Shown one piece after another: positions 38,359 through 46,426 of a stretch of 64,000 bases of DNA. A program made the translations under genes and the position numbers. The notes beneath the pieces were generated by a model. The model had not been told where the DNA came from and did not search any database. It saw only the letters and a program-made list of their open reading frames with translations. The first letter of the stretch is position 1, and each line of letters begins with the position of its first letter. The stretch is from Sphingomonas chungangi (GTDB lineage Bacteria > Pseudomonadota > Alphaproteobacteria > Sphingomonadales > Sphingomonadaceae), in assembly GCF_013778325.1 (NCBI RefSeq), contig NZ_JACEIB010000001.1, forward strand, positions 248,001 to 312,000, read 5' to 3'.

Positions 38359-38850
38359 ATGCGATCGGTGTGGTTGATGGCGATCGTGATGCTGACAGGC
38401 GCGGCACCGCTGCGGGCCGATCCGCCCGAGCCGCGCTGCCTCGTGCCGTCGCGCGTCTGGGACAGCGCCGAGCCGATCACCGCCGTCAGAGCCGTTTCCG
38501 GCGTCCCGGTGGTGAGGCCGGGCGGGGGGGTGATGATCCGGTTGATCGACGCAGCCAAGGTCCGGTTCGCGGTTCCGCTCGGCAGGCCGGTCGTCGATGG
38601 CGACAAGGGCGGCCTCGTCATCATGAAGATCCCGGTACCCGGTACCTACCGGATCGCGCTCCAGCACAAGGCGTGGATAGACGTGATGCGGGGCGGCAAG
38701 GTTATCGCTTCGACCGCGCACGCGCACGGCGCTCCCTGCTCGGGCATCGCCAAGCAGGTCGATTTCGTCCTGCCTCGGGGTGTCTATACCCTCCAGCTTT
38801 CGGCGGCTGCCGACGAGACGATCGGCCTGTCCGTCACGGAGCAGCCCTGA
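38359..38850 (+). CDS. hypothetical secreted protein
   Basis: No confident family. The 163-residue product has a signal peptide (MRSVWLMAIVMLTGAAPLRA) and a beta-rich mature region with a PPEPRCLVPSRVWD start, IMKIPVPGTYRIALQHKAWIDVMRGGKVIASTAHAHG and LPRGVYTLQLSAAAD, looking like a jelly-roll/pre-peptidase-type C-terminal sandwich. AAGGAG at 38347-38352 fits ATG 38359; earlier ATGs at 38341 and 38353 are poorly spaced. It lies just upstream of ruvB on the same strand (41 bp). Confidence 0.7.
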   Translation: MRSVWLMAIVMLTGAAPLRADPPEPRCLVPSRVWDSAEPITAVRAVSGVPVVRPGGGVMIRLIDAAKVRFAVPLGRPVVDGDKGGLVIMKIPVPGTYRIALQHKAWIDVMRGGKVIASTAHAHGAPCSGIAKQVDFVLPRGVYTLQLSAAADETIGLSVTEQP

Positions 38851-38891
38851 GCCGTCTGGCGCGCGTGAAACGGAACGGCTAGGGAACATTC

Positions 38892-39926
38892 ATGGCCGAA
38901 CAGGATCGCCTCATCGCCGCCGAACGCAAGCTCGAGGATCTCGACGCCGCGCTGCGCCCGAAGACACTCGACGATTTCGTCGGCCAGAAGGCGGCCCGCG
39001 AAAATCTGCGCGTGTTCATCGGCGCCGCGAAGTCGCGCGGCGAGGCGATGGACCATGTGCTGTTCTTCGGTCCCCCCGGTCTCGGCAAGACGACGCTGGC
39101 GCAAATCGTCGCGCGAGAACTGGGGGTTGGATTTCGCGCCACGTCCGGCCCGGTGATCGCCAAGTCCGGCGATCTCGCGGCGCTGCTGACCAATCTGGAG
39201 GAGGGCGACGTCCTCTTCATCGACGAGATCCACCGCCTCCAGCCCGCCGTCGAGGAGGTGCTCTATCCGGCGATGGAGGATCGCGTGCTCGATCTGATGA
39301 TCGGCGAGGGGCCGTCGGCGCGTTCGGTTCGCATCGAGCTGCCGCGCTTCACTCTGGTGGGCGCGACGACCAGGCAGGGGCTGCTCACCACGCCGCTGCG
39401 CGATCGCTTCGGCATCCCGATCCGCCTGCAATTCTACACGGTCGACGAGCTGGAGCATGTCGTCTCCCGCGCCGCGCGGCTGATGGCGATGGATCTTGCC
39501 CCCGACGGCGCCACCGAGGTCGCCCGTCGATCGCGGGGTACCCCGCGCATCGCCGGTCGCCTGCTGCGCCGCGTGCGGGATTTCGCGCATATGGCGGGCG
39601 ATCTCACCGTCGGCAGGGAGGTCGCCGACGCCGCACTGACCCGGCTGGAGGTGGACAGGCTGGGCCTCGACGCGATGGACCGGCGCTACCTGCTGATGAT
39701 CGCAGACATCTATCGCGGCGGCCCGGTCGGCGTCGAGACGATCGCTGCCGGCCTCTCCGAACCGCGCGATACCGTGGAGGAGGTGATCGAACCCTATCTC
39801 ATCCAGCTCGGCTTGCTGGCGCGGACGTCGCGAGGGCGGTGCCTGACGGGGCGGGCGTGGACTCATCTCGGCCTGCCGATGCCAGCGGGTGCGCAAGAGG
39901 GGCTGTTCGACGGCGATCGCGGTTAG
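38892..39926 (+). CDS. ruvB: Holliday junction branch migration helicase RuvB
   Basis: AAA+ motor of the RuvAB branch-migration complex. The 344-residue protein carries [18 protein letters not shown] at the N-terminus, Walker [12 protein letters not shown] near 60, Walker [10 protein letters not shown], sensor [12 protein letters not shown], and a winged-helix C-terminus ([22 protein letters not shown]). ATG 38892 is preceded by AGGGAAC. It overlaps the end of a convergent small membrane gene by four bases. Confidence 0.97.
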   Translation: MAEQDRLIAAERKLEDLDAALRPKTLDDFVGQKAARENLRVFIGAAKSRGEAMDHVLFFGPPGLGKTTLAQIVARELGVGFRATSGPVIAKSGDLAALLTNLEEGDVLFIDEIHRLQPAVEEVLYPAMEDRVLDLMIGEGPSARSVRIELPRFTLVGATTRQGLLTTPLRDRFGIPIRLQFYTVDELEHVVSRAARLMAMDLAPDGATEVARRSRGTPRIAGRLLRRVRDFAHMAGDLTVGREVADAALTRLEVDRLGLDAMDRRYLLMIADIYRGGPVGVETIAAGLSEPRDTVEEVIEPYLIQLGLLARTSRGRCLTGRAWTHLGLPMPAGAQEGLFDGDRG

Positions 39927-40219
39927 GCGGCGTTCCGCTTCGAAAAAATCAGCGCGCAGGCCACCGCGATGAGCATGAACCCCGCCGCGAGCGCGACCAT
40001 CCCGTGGGGCACGTTCTTCAGGAAGATACGGTCGATCAGGAACGTCGCGACCAGCAGGTTGGCGAAGCCCCACAGCACATTCTCCAGCGCCGGGGACTTG
40101 CCCGTGCCGCGCGGCTTCGCCCAAGGCGTGTAGAACGCCTCGCCCTGCAGCCCCTTCAACAGGTGCGGCAGGGCGTTGCACAGGAACATCCCGGCGAAGA
40201 ACAGCCCCAGATAGGCCAT
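39923..40219 (-). CDS. small membrane protein, third gene of an XRE-linked operon
   Basis: A 98-residue protein with three hydrophobic stretches ([21 protein letters not shown]; about 46-66 and 73-92), and a charged [11 protein letters not shown] loop. Family not named; similar small proteins occur beside oxidoreductases and transporters in alphaproteobacteria. It is 16 bp downstream of the XRE regulator gene on the same strand. Its stop overlaps the ruvB stop region. Confidence 0.72.
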   Translation of the reverse strand: MAYLGLFFAGMFLCNALPHLLKGLQGEAFYTPWAKPRGTGKSPALENVLWGFANLLVATFLIDRIFLKNVPHGMVALAAGFMLIAVACALIFSKRNAA

Positions 40220-40235
40220 GGCGTAAGCTCCCGCT

Positions 40236-40442
40236 TCAATCCTCCAGCGCGAACAGCGCCTCTACCGGCCGTTCCAGCACGCGGGCGAGGCGCAGCGCGA
40301 GGATCGTCGAGGGTACGAACACGCCGTTCTCGACGGTGTTGATCGTCTTGCGGCTGACGCCGGCGCGGTCGGCCAGCTCGGCCTGTGTCCAGCCGAGCCG
40401 GGCGCGCTCCTCCTTCAGCCGGTTGCTCAGCCCCTCAGGCAT
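40236..40442 (-). CDS. XRE-family helix-turn-helix regulator
   Basis: A 68-residue single-domain regulator of the Cro/C1 type: LSNRLKEERARLGWTQAELADRAGVSRKTINTVENGVFVPSTILALRLARVLERPVEALF, the whole sequence being one HTH_3 domain (recognition helix at RKTINTVENG). The size is that of small autoregulators encoded with a membrane protein. ATG 40442 follows GTG 40445; either start overlaps the upstream membrane gene, by 8 or 11 bases. The palindrome at 40876 is a candidate operator. Confidence 0.9.
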   Translation of the reverse strand: MPEGLSNRLKEERARLGWTQAELADRAGVSRKTINTVENGVFVPSTILALRLARVLERPVEALFALED

Positions 40443-40863
40443 CACGCATCGCGAGACGCTCCTGCGCTGCGAAGGAGATCAGCGCGGAGGAAATGCCGGC
40501 GGTCACCACGATCATCGCAACCTCGCGCGCCTCCAGCGCGACGAAGCGGACGAGGATCGCCAGGAACAGCCCCACGCCGTTGCTCACGAAGAAGCCGATC
40601 GAAAGCGCCTTGGCGCGATGCGCGCGCGTCGTCTCGTCTTCGGTCAGCGCGCGGGCGACGGGCGGGCAGAACCAGCCGCCGATCCCGGCGAGGTTGACCA
40701 GCAGCAGCGCCGCCCAGACCACCCAGATGATCGCATAGTCGATCGTCTCGCGAGCCGGGAATTCCAGCATCGAGATGACGATGAACATGAATGCGGAAAC
40801 GAAGAAGAGATTGGCGCGGCGGCGGCTCATCCACTCGGCCCGCGTGACATCCAATTGCGACAT
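40435..40863 (-). CDS. DUF2178-like multi-pass membrane protein
   Basis: The 142-residue product has four hydrophobic segments (about 18-34, 43-62, 85-104 and 112-131) and a cytoplasmic loop ARALTEDETTRAHRAKALSIGF between helices two and three, matching the general pattern of small four-helix proteins encoded with an XRE regulator in many bacteria. Function unknown. First gene of the three-gene operon; its 3' end overlaps the regulator gene. Confidence 0.78.
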   Translation of the reverse strand: MSQLDVTRAEWMSRRRANLFFVSAFMFIVISMLEFPARETIDYAIIWVVWAALLLVNLAGIGGWFCPPVARALTEDETTRAHRAKALSIGFFVSNGVGLFLAILVRFVALEAREVAMIVVTAGISSALISFAAQERLAMRDA

Positions 40864-40875
40864 GATCGATCCCCT

Positions 40876-40901
40876 GTAACCTATGGGTTACGTGTAACCT
40901 T
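40876..40901. promoter_or_regulatory. palindromic candidate operator of the XRE operon
   Basis: GTAACC-TATG-GGTTAC (40876-40891) is a perfect 6+6 inverted repeat, and a second GTAACC half-site (40894-40899) follows at once, with a degenerate partner GGTGATAC at 40904-40911. It begins 12 bases upstream of the ATG of the first membrane gene, where an autoregulator would block transcription or translation start. Confidence 0.6.
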
Positions 40902-40963
40902 GAGGTGATACGGGAGTCAAGCATCGGGTTGCGTGCTCTTTCCGCTTCGCTCACGATCGGCTC

Positions 40964-41671
40964 ATGGAGACGATCATCACCGCCGACGAGGAACGTCAGC
41001 GCCATGCAGACCTCATCGCCGCAGAGACGCAGGCGCTCGCCTTGCTCGATACGATCGAAGAGCTCGGCCTGATCGCGCCGGGGCGCTCCGAGCGTGCGGT
41101 GGAGCAGGACATCCTGCACCTCGCCGCCGATCGCTTCGGGGTGGAGAAGCATTGGCACAAGCGCATCGTCCGCGCCGGGCTCAACACGCTGGCGACCGCC
41201 GGGGACAATCCGCCGGTCCGCACGATCGGTGACGACGACATGGTGTTTCTCGATCTCGGCCCGGTTTTCGAGGACTGGGAAGCCGATGTCGGGCGCTGCT
41301 ATGCGGTCGGGCCGGACCCGCTGAAGCATGCGCTGGTCCGCGATCTGCCGATCCAGTTCGAGGCGGTGAAGGCGCATACGCTGGCGAATCCCGAGATCAC
41401 GGGTGCCGATCTCTACGATTTCGCTGTGCGATCGGCGGAGGCGGCCGGATGGCGCTTCGGCGGCCAGATTGCCGGTCATCTGGTCGGCGAATTTCCCCAC
41501 GCGCGCTGGCCCGGCGAAAAGCGCCTCGGTCATATCCGCCCCGAGAACCCGACGCGGATGAGCGAGCCGGATGCCTTCGGCCGCCGCCGTCACTGGATTC
41601 TCGAAATCCATCTCGTCGCGCCGGACGGCAGCTTCGGCGGCTTCTACGAGAGGTTGCTGGACGGCGCGTGA
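40964..41671 (+). CDS. M24 (creatinase/aminopeptidase P fold) metallopeptidase
   Basis: A 235-residue single-domain pita-bread enzyme. Metal ligands of the M24 set can be followed: Asp in FLDLGPVFEDWEADVG (two Asp), His in QIAGHLVGEFPHA, Glu in HWILEIHLV and Glu in GFYERLL. Such short M24 proteins lack the N-terminal domain of Xaa-Pro peptidases, so the substrate is unclear (creatinase-like or dipeptidase). ATG 40964 begins after a 100-bp intergenic stretch with no clear ribosome site. A palindromic CCCCTT/AAGGGGAGG-type hairpin follows. Confidence 0.83.
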   Translation: METIITADEERQRHADLIAAETQALALLDTIEELGLIAPGRSERAVEQDILHLAADRFGVEKHWHKRIVRAGLNTLATAGDNPPVRTIGDDDMVFLDLGPVFEDWEADVGRCYAVGPDPLKHALVRDLPIQFEAVKAHTLANPEITGADLYDFAVRSAEAAGWRFGGQIAGHLVGEFPHARWPGEKRLGHIRPENPTRMSEPDAFGRRRHWILEIHLVAPDGSFGGFYERLLDGA

Positions 41672-41673
41672 TT

Positions 41674-41695
41674 CCCCTTCCCTGAAAGGGAGGGG
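41674..41695. terminator. C-rich/G-rich hairpin after the M24 gene
   Basis: CCCCTTCCCT pairs imperfectly with AAGGGAGGGG, two bases after the M24 stop, and no T-run follows. It is likely a weak terminator or a dispersed sphingomonad repeat. Confidence 0.35.
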
Positions 41696-41742
41696 CTTAA
41701 GGCTTGGCCTCCCTGCGACGAACCGGTATTGCCCGCGCTGTC

Positions 41743-42204
41743 ATGGTTAACGACGAGGATCAGCCCCGGAGTGGCCGCTTCGTGGGGAGCGAGCATCGCT
41801 TCCCATGCCGCGTCTATTTCGAGGACACTGATCTCTCCGGCGTCGTCTATCACGCCAATTACCTGCGCTTCATGGAGCGCGCGCGGTCCGACATGCTGCG
41901 CGCCGCAGGGATCGACCAGCGCGCCGCGTTCGAGAGCGGCGAGGGGGTGTATGCCATCACCAACCTTGCCATCCGCTACCGCGCGCCGGCCCGTCTCGAC
42001 GACGATCTGCTGATTGTTTCGCGGGTGATGGATACCAAGGCCGTTTCCTGCGTCATTCAGCAACGAGTCATGCGGGGCGGGGTGTTGGTCGCGCAAGCGG
42101 AGATCACCGCCGCCTTTCTCTCGCCGGAGGGAAAGCCGAGGCGGCAGCCGCAACCTTGGCTCGATGCGTTTCGCCGCCTGCAAGGGGAAGAAGGACAACA
42201 ATGA
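41743..42204 (+). CDS. ybgC: Tol-Pal-associated acyl-CoA thioesterase YbgC
   Basis: Hotdog-fold thioesterase, 153 residues. VYFEDTDLSGVVYHANYLRFMERARSDML is the 4-hydroxybenzoyl-CoA thioesterase signature with the catalytic Asp in EDTD. ybgC genes start the tol operon in Proteobacteria, and their product hydrolyses short or long acyl-CoA. ATG 41743 gives a standard-length protein. Its stop overlaps the tolQ ATG (ATGA). Confidence 0.94.
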   Translation: MVNDEDQPRSGRFVGSEHRFPCRVYFEDTDLSGVVYHANYLRFMERARSDMLRAAGIDQRAAFESGEGVYAITNLAIRYRAPARLDDDLLIVSRVMDTKAVSCVIQQRVMRGGVLVAQAEITAAFLSPEGKPRRQPQPWLDAFRRLQGEEGQQ

Positions 42205-42890
42205 CTCCACATCTGGCGACCGAGGCGGCGTCCATGTCGCCGCTCGCTCTCTTCCTTCAAGCCGATTGGGTCGTGAAAACCGTGATGGTGGGCCTGTTGC
42301 TCGCCTCGGTCTGGACGTGGGCGATCATCATCGGCCACGGCGGCAAGCTGAAGAGCATCGCGCGCCGCTCCGCCAAGTTCGAGAAGGACTTCTGGGCGGC
42401 CGAGGACATCGACAATTACTATACCGCCAACCGCAACAGCGATCTGCCGGCGGCCAAGGTGCTGGGCGCGGGCGTCACCGAATGGCGCCGCTCCACCTCG
42501 GGCAAGAAGATCGACCGCGAAGGCACGCGCGAGCGCCTGACCACGATGATGGCGGCGACGATCGCGGCCGAAATCGATCGCCTGTCGGATCGCCTGAACA
42601 TCCTCGCGACGATCGGTTCGGTCGGGCCGTTCGTCGGCCTGTTCGGGACGGTGTGGGGCATCATGCGCAGCTTCACCAGCATCGCCGCGCAGCAGAACAC
42701 CTCGCTCGGCGTGGTCGCGCCGGGCATCGCGGAAGCCTTGTTCGCGACGGCACTCGGCCTGTTCGCCGCCATTCCCTCGGTGATCGCCTACAACCGGCTT
42801 TCGCACGGGATCAACAAGCTGGAGGCCAAGCTCCATCGCTTCGCCGATGGCTTCCACGCGACGCTCAGCCGCGAGCTGGAGGCCGACTAA
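42201..42890 (+). CDS. tolQ: Tol-Pal motor protein TolQ
   Basis: Inner-membrane proton-channel subunit powering the Tol-Pal system at the division site. The 229-residue protein has three transmembrane segments (about 20-40, 135-155 and 168-190; [32 protein letters not shown] being the MotA/TolQ/ExbB core). ATG 42201 is preceded by AAGGA. tolR starts directly after its stop. Confidence 0.96.
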   Translation: MTPHLATEAASMSPLALFLQADWVVKTVMVGLLLASVWTWAIIIGHGGKLKSIARRSAKFEKDFWAAEDIDNYYTANRNSDLPAAKVLGAGVTEWRRSTSGKKIDREGTRERLTTMMAATIAAEIDRLSDRLNILATIGSVGPFVGLFGTVWGIMRSFTSIAAQQNTSLGVVAPGIAEALFATALGLFAAIPSVIAYNRLSHGINKLEAKLHRFADGFHATLSRELEAD

Positions 42891-43337
42891 ATGGCCATGG
42901 GTGTAGGCCCCCGGCGCGGCCATGGCGGCCGGCGCACGCCGATGGCGGAGATCAACGTCACGCCGCTGGTCGACGTGATGCTGGTGTTGCTGATCATCTT
43001 CATGATCACCGCGCCGCTGCTGATGACCGGCGTGCCGATTAACCTGCCGGACAGCCGTGCCAAGGCGCTGGAACAGCCCAAGAAGCCAACCCAGATCTCG
43101 ATCGACCAGACCGGCCAGGTCTATGTCGACGACGATCTCGTCTCCGACGCCGAGCTGCCGCAGCGCCTCGATACGATCGCCGCCAAATCGGCCGGCGCGC
43201 CCGAGCCGCAGCAGGTCTTCCTGCGCGCCGACAAGGCGCTGCAGTTCGAGAAGGTGATGCAGGTGATGGGCGAGCTCAACCGGGCTGGCCTCGACAGGAT
43301 CTCGATCGTCTCCACTGCGCAGGGCGAGCGCGAATAA
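42891..43337 (+). CDS. tolR: Tol-Pal motor protein TolR
   Basis: Partner of TolQ, 148 residues: a single transmembrane helix (about 24-44; [23 protein letters not shown]), with the protonatable Asp in PLVDVML, and a periplasmic ExbD-type domain (about 50-148, [27 protein letters not shown]). The conserved spacing to tolQ (0 bp) and tolA (3 bp) shows a tight operon. Confidence 0.96.
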   Translation: MAMGVGPRRGHGGRRTPMAEINVTPLVDVMLVLLIIFMITAPLLMTGVPINLPDSRAKALEQPKKPTQISIDQTGQVYVDDDLVSDAELPQRLDTIAAKSAGAPEPQQVFLRADKALQFEKVMQVMGELNRAGLDRISIVSTAQGERE

Positions 43338-43340
43338 AAG

Positions 43341-44279
43341 ATGGACCGCGCCGAACGTACAGGCCTGGGTGTTGCAGCGATCGGGCATATCGCCCTGTTC
43401 GTGCTGCTGTCGCTCAGCCTGTTCTCGGCGCGCATCCCCAAGCCGCCGATCGCCGACACGATGGACGTCCAGTTCGTCGACAAGGTCGGCAAGACCTCGG
43501 CCGCGCCCAAGGTGAGCCAGGAGGCGCCCGCGCCGTCCGTGGCGCCCGAGAAGGGCGCGCCGGAGGACACCACGCCGCCCCCGCCCAAGGCCGAGCCGGT
43601 GCCGAAGCCCCAGCCCAGGCCAACGCCGCCCAAGCCGACCCCGGCGCCGCCGAAGCCAGAGCCCAAGCCGGAACCGAAACCCGAGCCGAAGCCGAAGCCC
43701 GCGCCGCCCAAGCCGGCCGAGAAGCCCAAGCCCGAGAAGCAGCAGGCCAAGCCCGCGCCGGAGAAGACGGCCAAGCCGACACCCGCCAAGCCCGCGAAGA
43801 AGGCCGGCCTGTCGTCCGATTTCCTGAGCGACCTGCCGCCCGACAAGCCCGGCAATGCCAAGCCCAAGGGCTCGCGACTCGGCAGTGATTTCCTGAAAGG
43901 CCTCTCGCCCAGCAAGGCGCCCGGCAAGGCGAGCGCCCCGCACGCGGCGGCGATCTCGGCCCAGTCGATGAGCGGCCTCACCAGGCTGATCGCATCCAAG
44001 GTGCAGCCCTGTTACAATCCGCCTGCCGGTGGTGCGGATAGCGGCAGGATCACCACCACGCTCAGCATCCGCATGAACAAGGACGGCACGGTGGCGAGCG
44101 TGACGGCAGGCGCCCAAAGTGGGATCAGCGGGTCCAATTCCGCTTATGCTCGCCAAATGGCGGATGCAGCGGTGCGCGCGGTGCGTCGGTGTTCACCTAT
44201 CACCGGACTGCCGCCGGAACTCTATAGTGGCGGCTGGGACGATTTCGATTTCGTGTTCCATCCGGAGCAGATGCAGTGA
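43341..44279 (+). CDS. tolA: TolA-like periplasm-spanning protein
   Basis: The 312-residue protein has an N-terminal transmembrane helix (about 11-28), a long Pro/Lys/Glu-rich rod (about 70-150, PKP/EPKP repeats) and a C-terminal TonB/TolA-type domain (about 205-310, LIASKVQPCYNPPAGGADSG, MNKDGTVASVTAG). It links the TolQR motor to TolB/Pal. The rod is proline rather than alanine rich, a common alphaproteobacterial form. The last residues are aromatic/acidic. Confidence 0.9.
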   Translation: MDRAERTGLGVAAIGHIALFVLLSLSLFSARIPKPPIADTMDVQFVDKVGKTSAAPKVSQEAPAPSVAPEKGAPEDTTPPPPKAEPVPKPQPRPTPPKPTPAPPKPEPKPEPKPEPKPKPAPPKPAEKPKPEKQQAKPAPEKTAKPTPAKPAKKAGLSSDFLSDLPPDKPGNAKPKGSRLGSDFLKGLSPSKAPGKASAPHAAAISAQSMSGLTRLIASKVQPCYNPPAGGADSGRITTTLSIRMNKDGTVASVTAGAQSGISGSNSAYARQMADAAVRAVRRCSPITGLPPELYSGGWDDFDFVFHPEQMQ

Positions 44280-44289
44280 GGGAGAAGTA

Positions 44290-45651
44290 ATGACCCGCCG
44301 CTTGATGGCCGGAGCGTTCGCGCTACTGGTATCCACCGCCGTGATGGCGCAGGTTCCCGCCACCCGGGCTGCGCCCGGGTCGGGGCCGCAGCCTGGCCAG
44401 CGCCTCGTCGTCGACATCACCGGCGGCCTGTCGCAGCCGATGCCGATCGCGATCCCGACGATGCCGACGCCTGCCGTCGTCCACACCGCCGCCGGAAACA
44501 CCGACGAGCTCGGTGCGCAGGTCGCCAAGATCGTCACCGCCGATCTCGCCGGGTCCGGCCTGTTCAAACCGGTCTCGTCCGATCATGCCGTCTCCTATCC
44601 GCAGGTGACCACGCCCGAATATGATTACTGGACGACCACCGGCGCCTCGGCCCTGGTGCAGGGGTTCGTACAGGCGAACGGCGACGGCACCGTCACGGTC
44701 GGCTGCTACCTCTACGATGTCTACCAGCATACCGAACTGACCCGGCAGGGCTTCGTCCTCAAGCCCGCCGACTGGCGTCGCGGCGCGCACAAATGCGCCG
44801 ATACGATCTACACCCGCCTCACCGGCGAAGGGCCCTATTTCGACAGTCGTGTGGTCTACGTATCGGAAACCGGACCCAAGAACCGCCGCATCAAGCGGCT
44901 GGCGGTGATGGATCAGGACGGCGCCAACCATCATTTCCTGACCAACGGCCAGAGCATCGTGCTGACCCCGCGCTACTCGCCGAATCAGCAGGAAATCGTG
45001 TTCATGAGCTATGATGGCAATCGGCCGCGCATCTACACCTACAATCTCGGCAGCCGCGTCCAGAAGCTGGTGGTGGACGCGCCGAACATGACGCTCAGCC
45101 CCCGTTTCTCGCCGGATGGGCGCTATATCGTCTATTCGATGTCGATCGGCGGTAATACCCAGATCTATCGCGTCTCGGCCAATGGCGGATCGCCGCAGCG
45201 CCTCACCAACGCGCCTGGCATCAACACCTCGCCCTGCTATTCGCCGGACGGCAGCCGTATCGTGTTCGAGAGCGACAGGTCGGGCGGCCAGCAGGTCTAT
45301 GTGATGAATGCGGACGGCTCCAACCAGCACCGCATCAGCTTCGGCGCCGGCCGCCACGGCACCCCGGTGTGGAGCCCGCGAGGCGACCTGATCGCGTTCA
45401 CCCGGATCGGCGGCGGCTTCGATGTCGGCGTGATGTCGCCGGACGGCGGCGGCGAGAAGATCCTGACCCATGGCTGGCAGGACGAGGGGCCGAGCTGGTC
45501 TCCCAACGGCCGCGTGATCATGTTTTTCCGCACCGGCCAGGGTTCCGGCAGGGCGGATCTGTGGTCGGTGGACCTGACCGGCACCAACGAAAGGCGGATT
45601 CCGACACCGCTCGATGGATCCGATCCGGCCTGGTCGCCGTTGCTGCCGTAA
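44290..45651 (+). CDS. tolB: Tol-Pal system beta-propeller protein TolB
   Basis: Periplasmic protein binding TolA and Pal. From ATG 44290 it has 453 residues: a signal peptide (about 1-22), an N-terminal domain (about 35-170; VVDITGGLSQPMPIAIP) and a six-bladed WD40-like propeller with repeated FSPDGRYIVYS and YSPDGSRIVFESDRSG units. GGGAGAAG precedes the ATG. tolA lies 10 bp upstream. Confidence 0.96.
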   Translation: MTRRLMAGAFALLVSTAVMAQVPATRAAPGSGPQPGQRLVVDITGGLSQPMPIAIPTMPTPAVVHTAAGNTDELGAQVAKIVTADLAGSGLFKPVSSDHAVSYPQVTTPEYDYWTTTGASALVQGFVQANGDGTVTVGCYLYDVYQHTELTRQGFVLKPADWRRGAHKCADTIYTRLTGEGPYFDSRVVYVSETGPKNRRIKRLAVMDQDGANHHFLTNGQSIVLTPRYSPNQQEIVFMSYDGNRPRIYTYNLGSRVQKLVVDAPNMTLSPRFSPDGRYIVYSMSIGGNTQIYRVSANGGSPQRLTNAPGINTSPCYSPDGSRIVFESDRSGGQQVYVMNADGSNQHRISFGAGRHGTPVWSPRGDLIAFTRIGGGFDVGVMSPDGGGEKILTHGWQDEGPSWSPNGRVIMFFRTGQGSGRADLWSVDLTGTNERRIPTPLDGSDPAWSPLLP

Positions 45652-45748
45652 CGAATTTCGGTTTTGGGGTTGACTCGGGATGGTTAAGATTACCAGCCTG
45701 TAATGAAGGATGACGGGGGCAGCCGTTGAGAAAAGAGGAGACGAATCG

Positions 45749-46282
45749 ATGACTGCAAGAACCGCCACCAGGACGGCGACGATAGTGACTGTCGCCGCGA
45801 TGATCGCGCTGGCCGGCTGCGCCAAGAAGAAGCCGGCCGAGCTGCCGCCCCCCCCGGGCCCCGCCGGCCCGGCCGGTGACAACGGCGCGTCGACCGGTCC
45901 GGTCGGCACCGGCATCGTGCCGGGCTCGCGCGCCGACTTCCTCCAGCAGGTCGGCACCGACACCGTCCATTTCGACACCGATCATTCGGATGTCGATTCG
46001 GAGGCGCAGGGCATCCTGACCGCGCAGGCCAAGTGGCTGGTTGCGCACCCGAACGTGCGCGTCACGATCGAGGGCCATTGCGACGAGCGCGGCACGCGCG
46101 AGTACAACCTCGCGCTCGGCGATCGCCGTGCCACGGCGGCGAAGAATTTCCTCGCCAGCGCGGGCGTGTCGCCCGATCGCATGAGCACGATCAGCTACGG
46201 CAAGGAACGCCCCGTCGCGATGGGATCGGACGAGAGCGCCTGGGCGCAGAACCGCCGCGCCGTCACGGTGGTGCCGCAGTAA
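45749..46282 (+). CDS. pal: peptidoglycan-associated lipoprotein Pal
   Basis: Outer-membrane lipoprotein binding peptidoglycan through an OmpA domain. The 177-residue protein has the lipobox LAGC near residue 23, a Pro/Gly linker, and the OmpA_C domain (about 65-177) with VHFDTDHSDV, TIEGHCDERGTREYNLALGDRRA and MSTISYGKERP. A GAGGAG ribosome site precedes ATG 45749. tolB is 97 bp upstream. cpoB, normally next, lies about 14 kb away at 60472. Confidence 0.96.
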   Translation: MTARTATRTATIVTVAAMIALAGCAKKKPAELPPPPGPAGPAGDNGASTGPVGTGIVPGSRADFLQQVGTDTVHFDTDHSDVDSEAQGILTAQAKWLVAHPNVRVTIEGHCDERGTREYNLALGDRRATAAKNFLASAGVSPDRMSTISYGKERPVAMGSDESAWAQNRRAVTVVPQ

Positions 46283-46426
46283 GCGTCTTATTCCTCCCCG
46301 AGCCTGCTCGGGGAGGGGGACTGCTCGCCGCAGGCGAGCGGAAGGGGAAATGCGCCGCGCCTGCCCTCCACCACCAGCCTTCGGCTGGCGGTCCCCCTCC
46401 CCAAGACGAGCTTGGGAAGGAATTTT
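46283..46426. repeat. multi-hairpin repeat and terminator after pal
   Basis: At least four hairpins: CTCCCCGAG/CTCGGGGAG (about 46293-46316), CTCGCCGCAGGCGAG, CCAGCCTTCGGCTGG and CCCAAGACGAGCTTGGG, the last followed by AAGG and a T-run (46423-46428). It fills the gap between pal and the convergent nuclease, and the final hairpin with T-run can terminate pal. Confidence 0.65.

Noticed and set aside
43590-43790. Tandem repeat-like DNA in tolA
   Set aside because: The repeats are the codons of the Pro/Lys rod of TolA, not an independent element.
42057-44156. A 699-codon minus-strand open frame
   Set aside because: It lies opposite the ybgC-tolQ-tolR-tolA genes, whose products match known families; long antisense frames are expected at this GC content.
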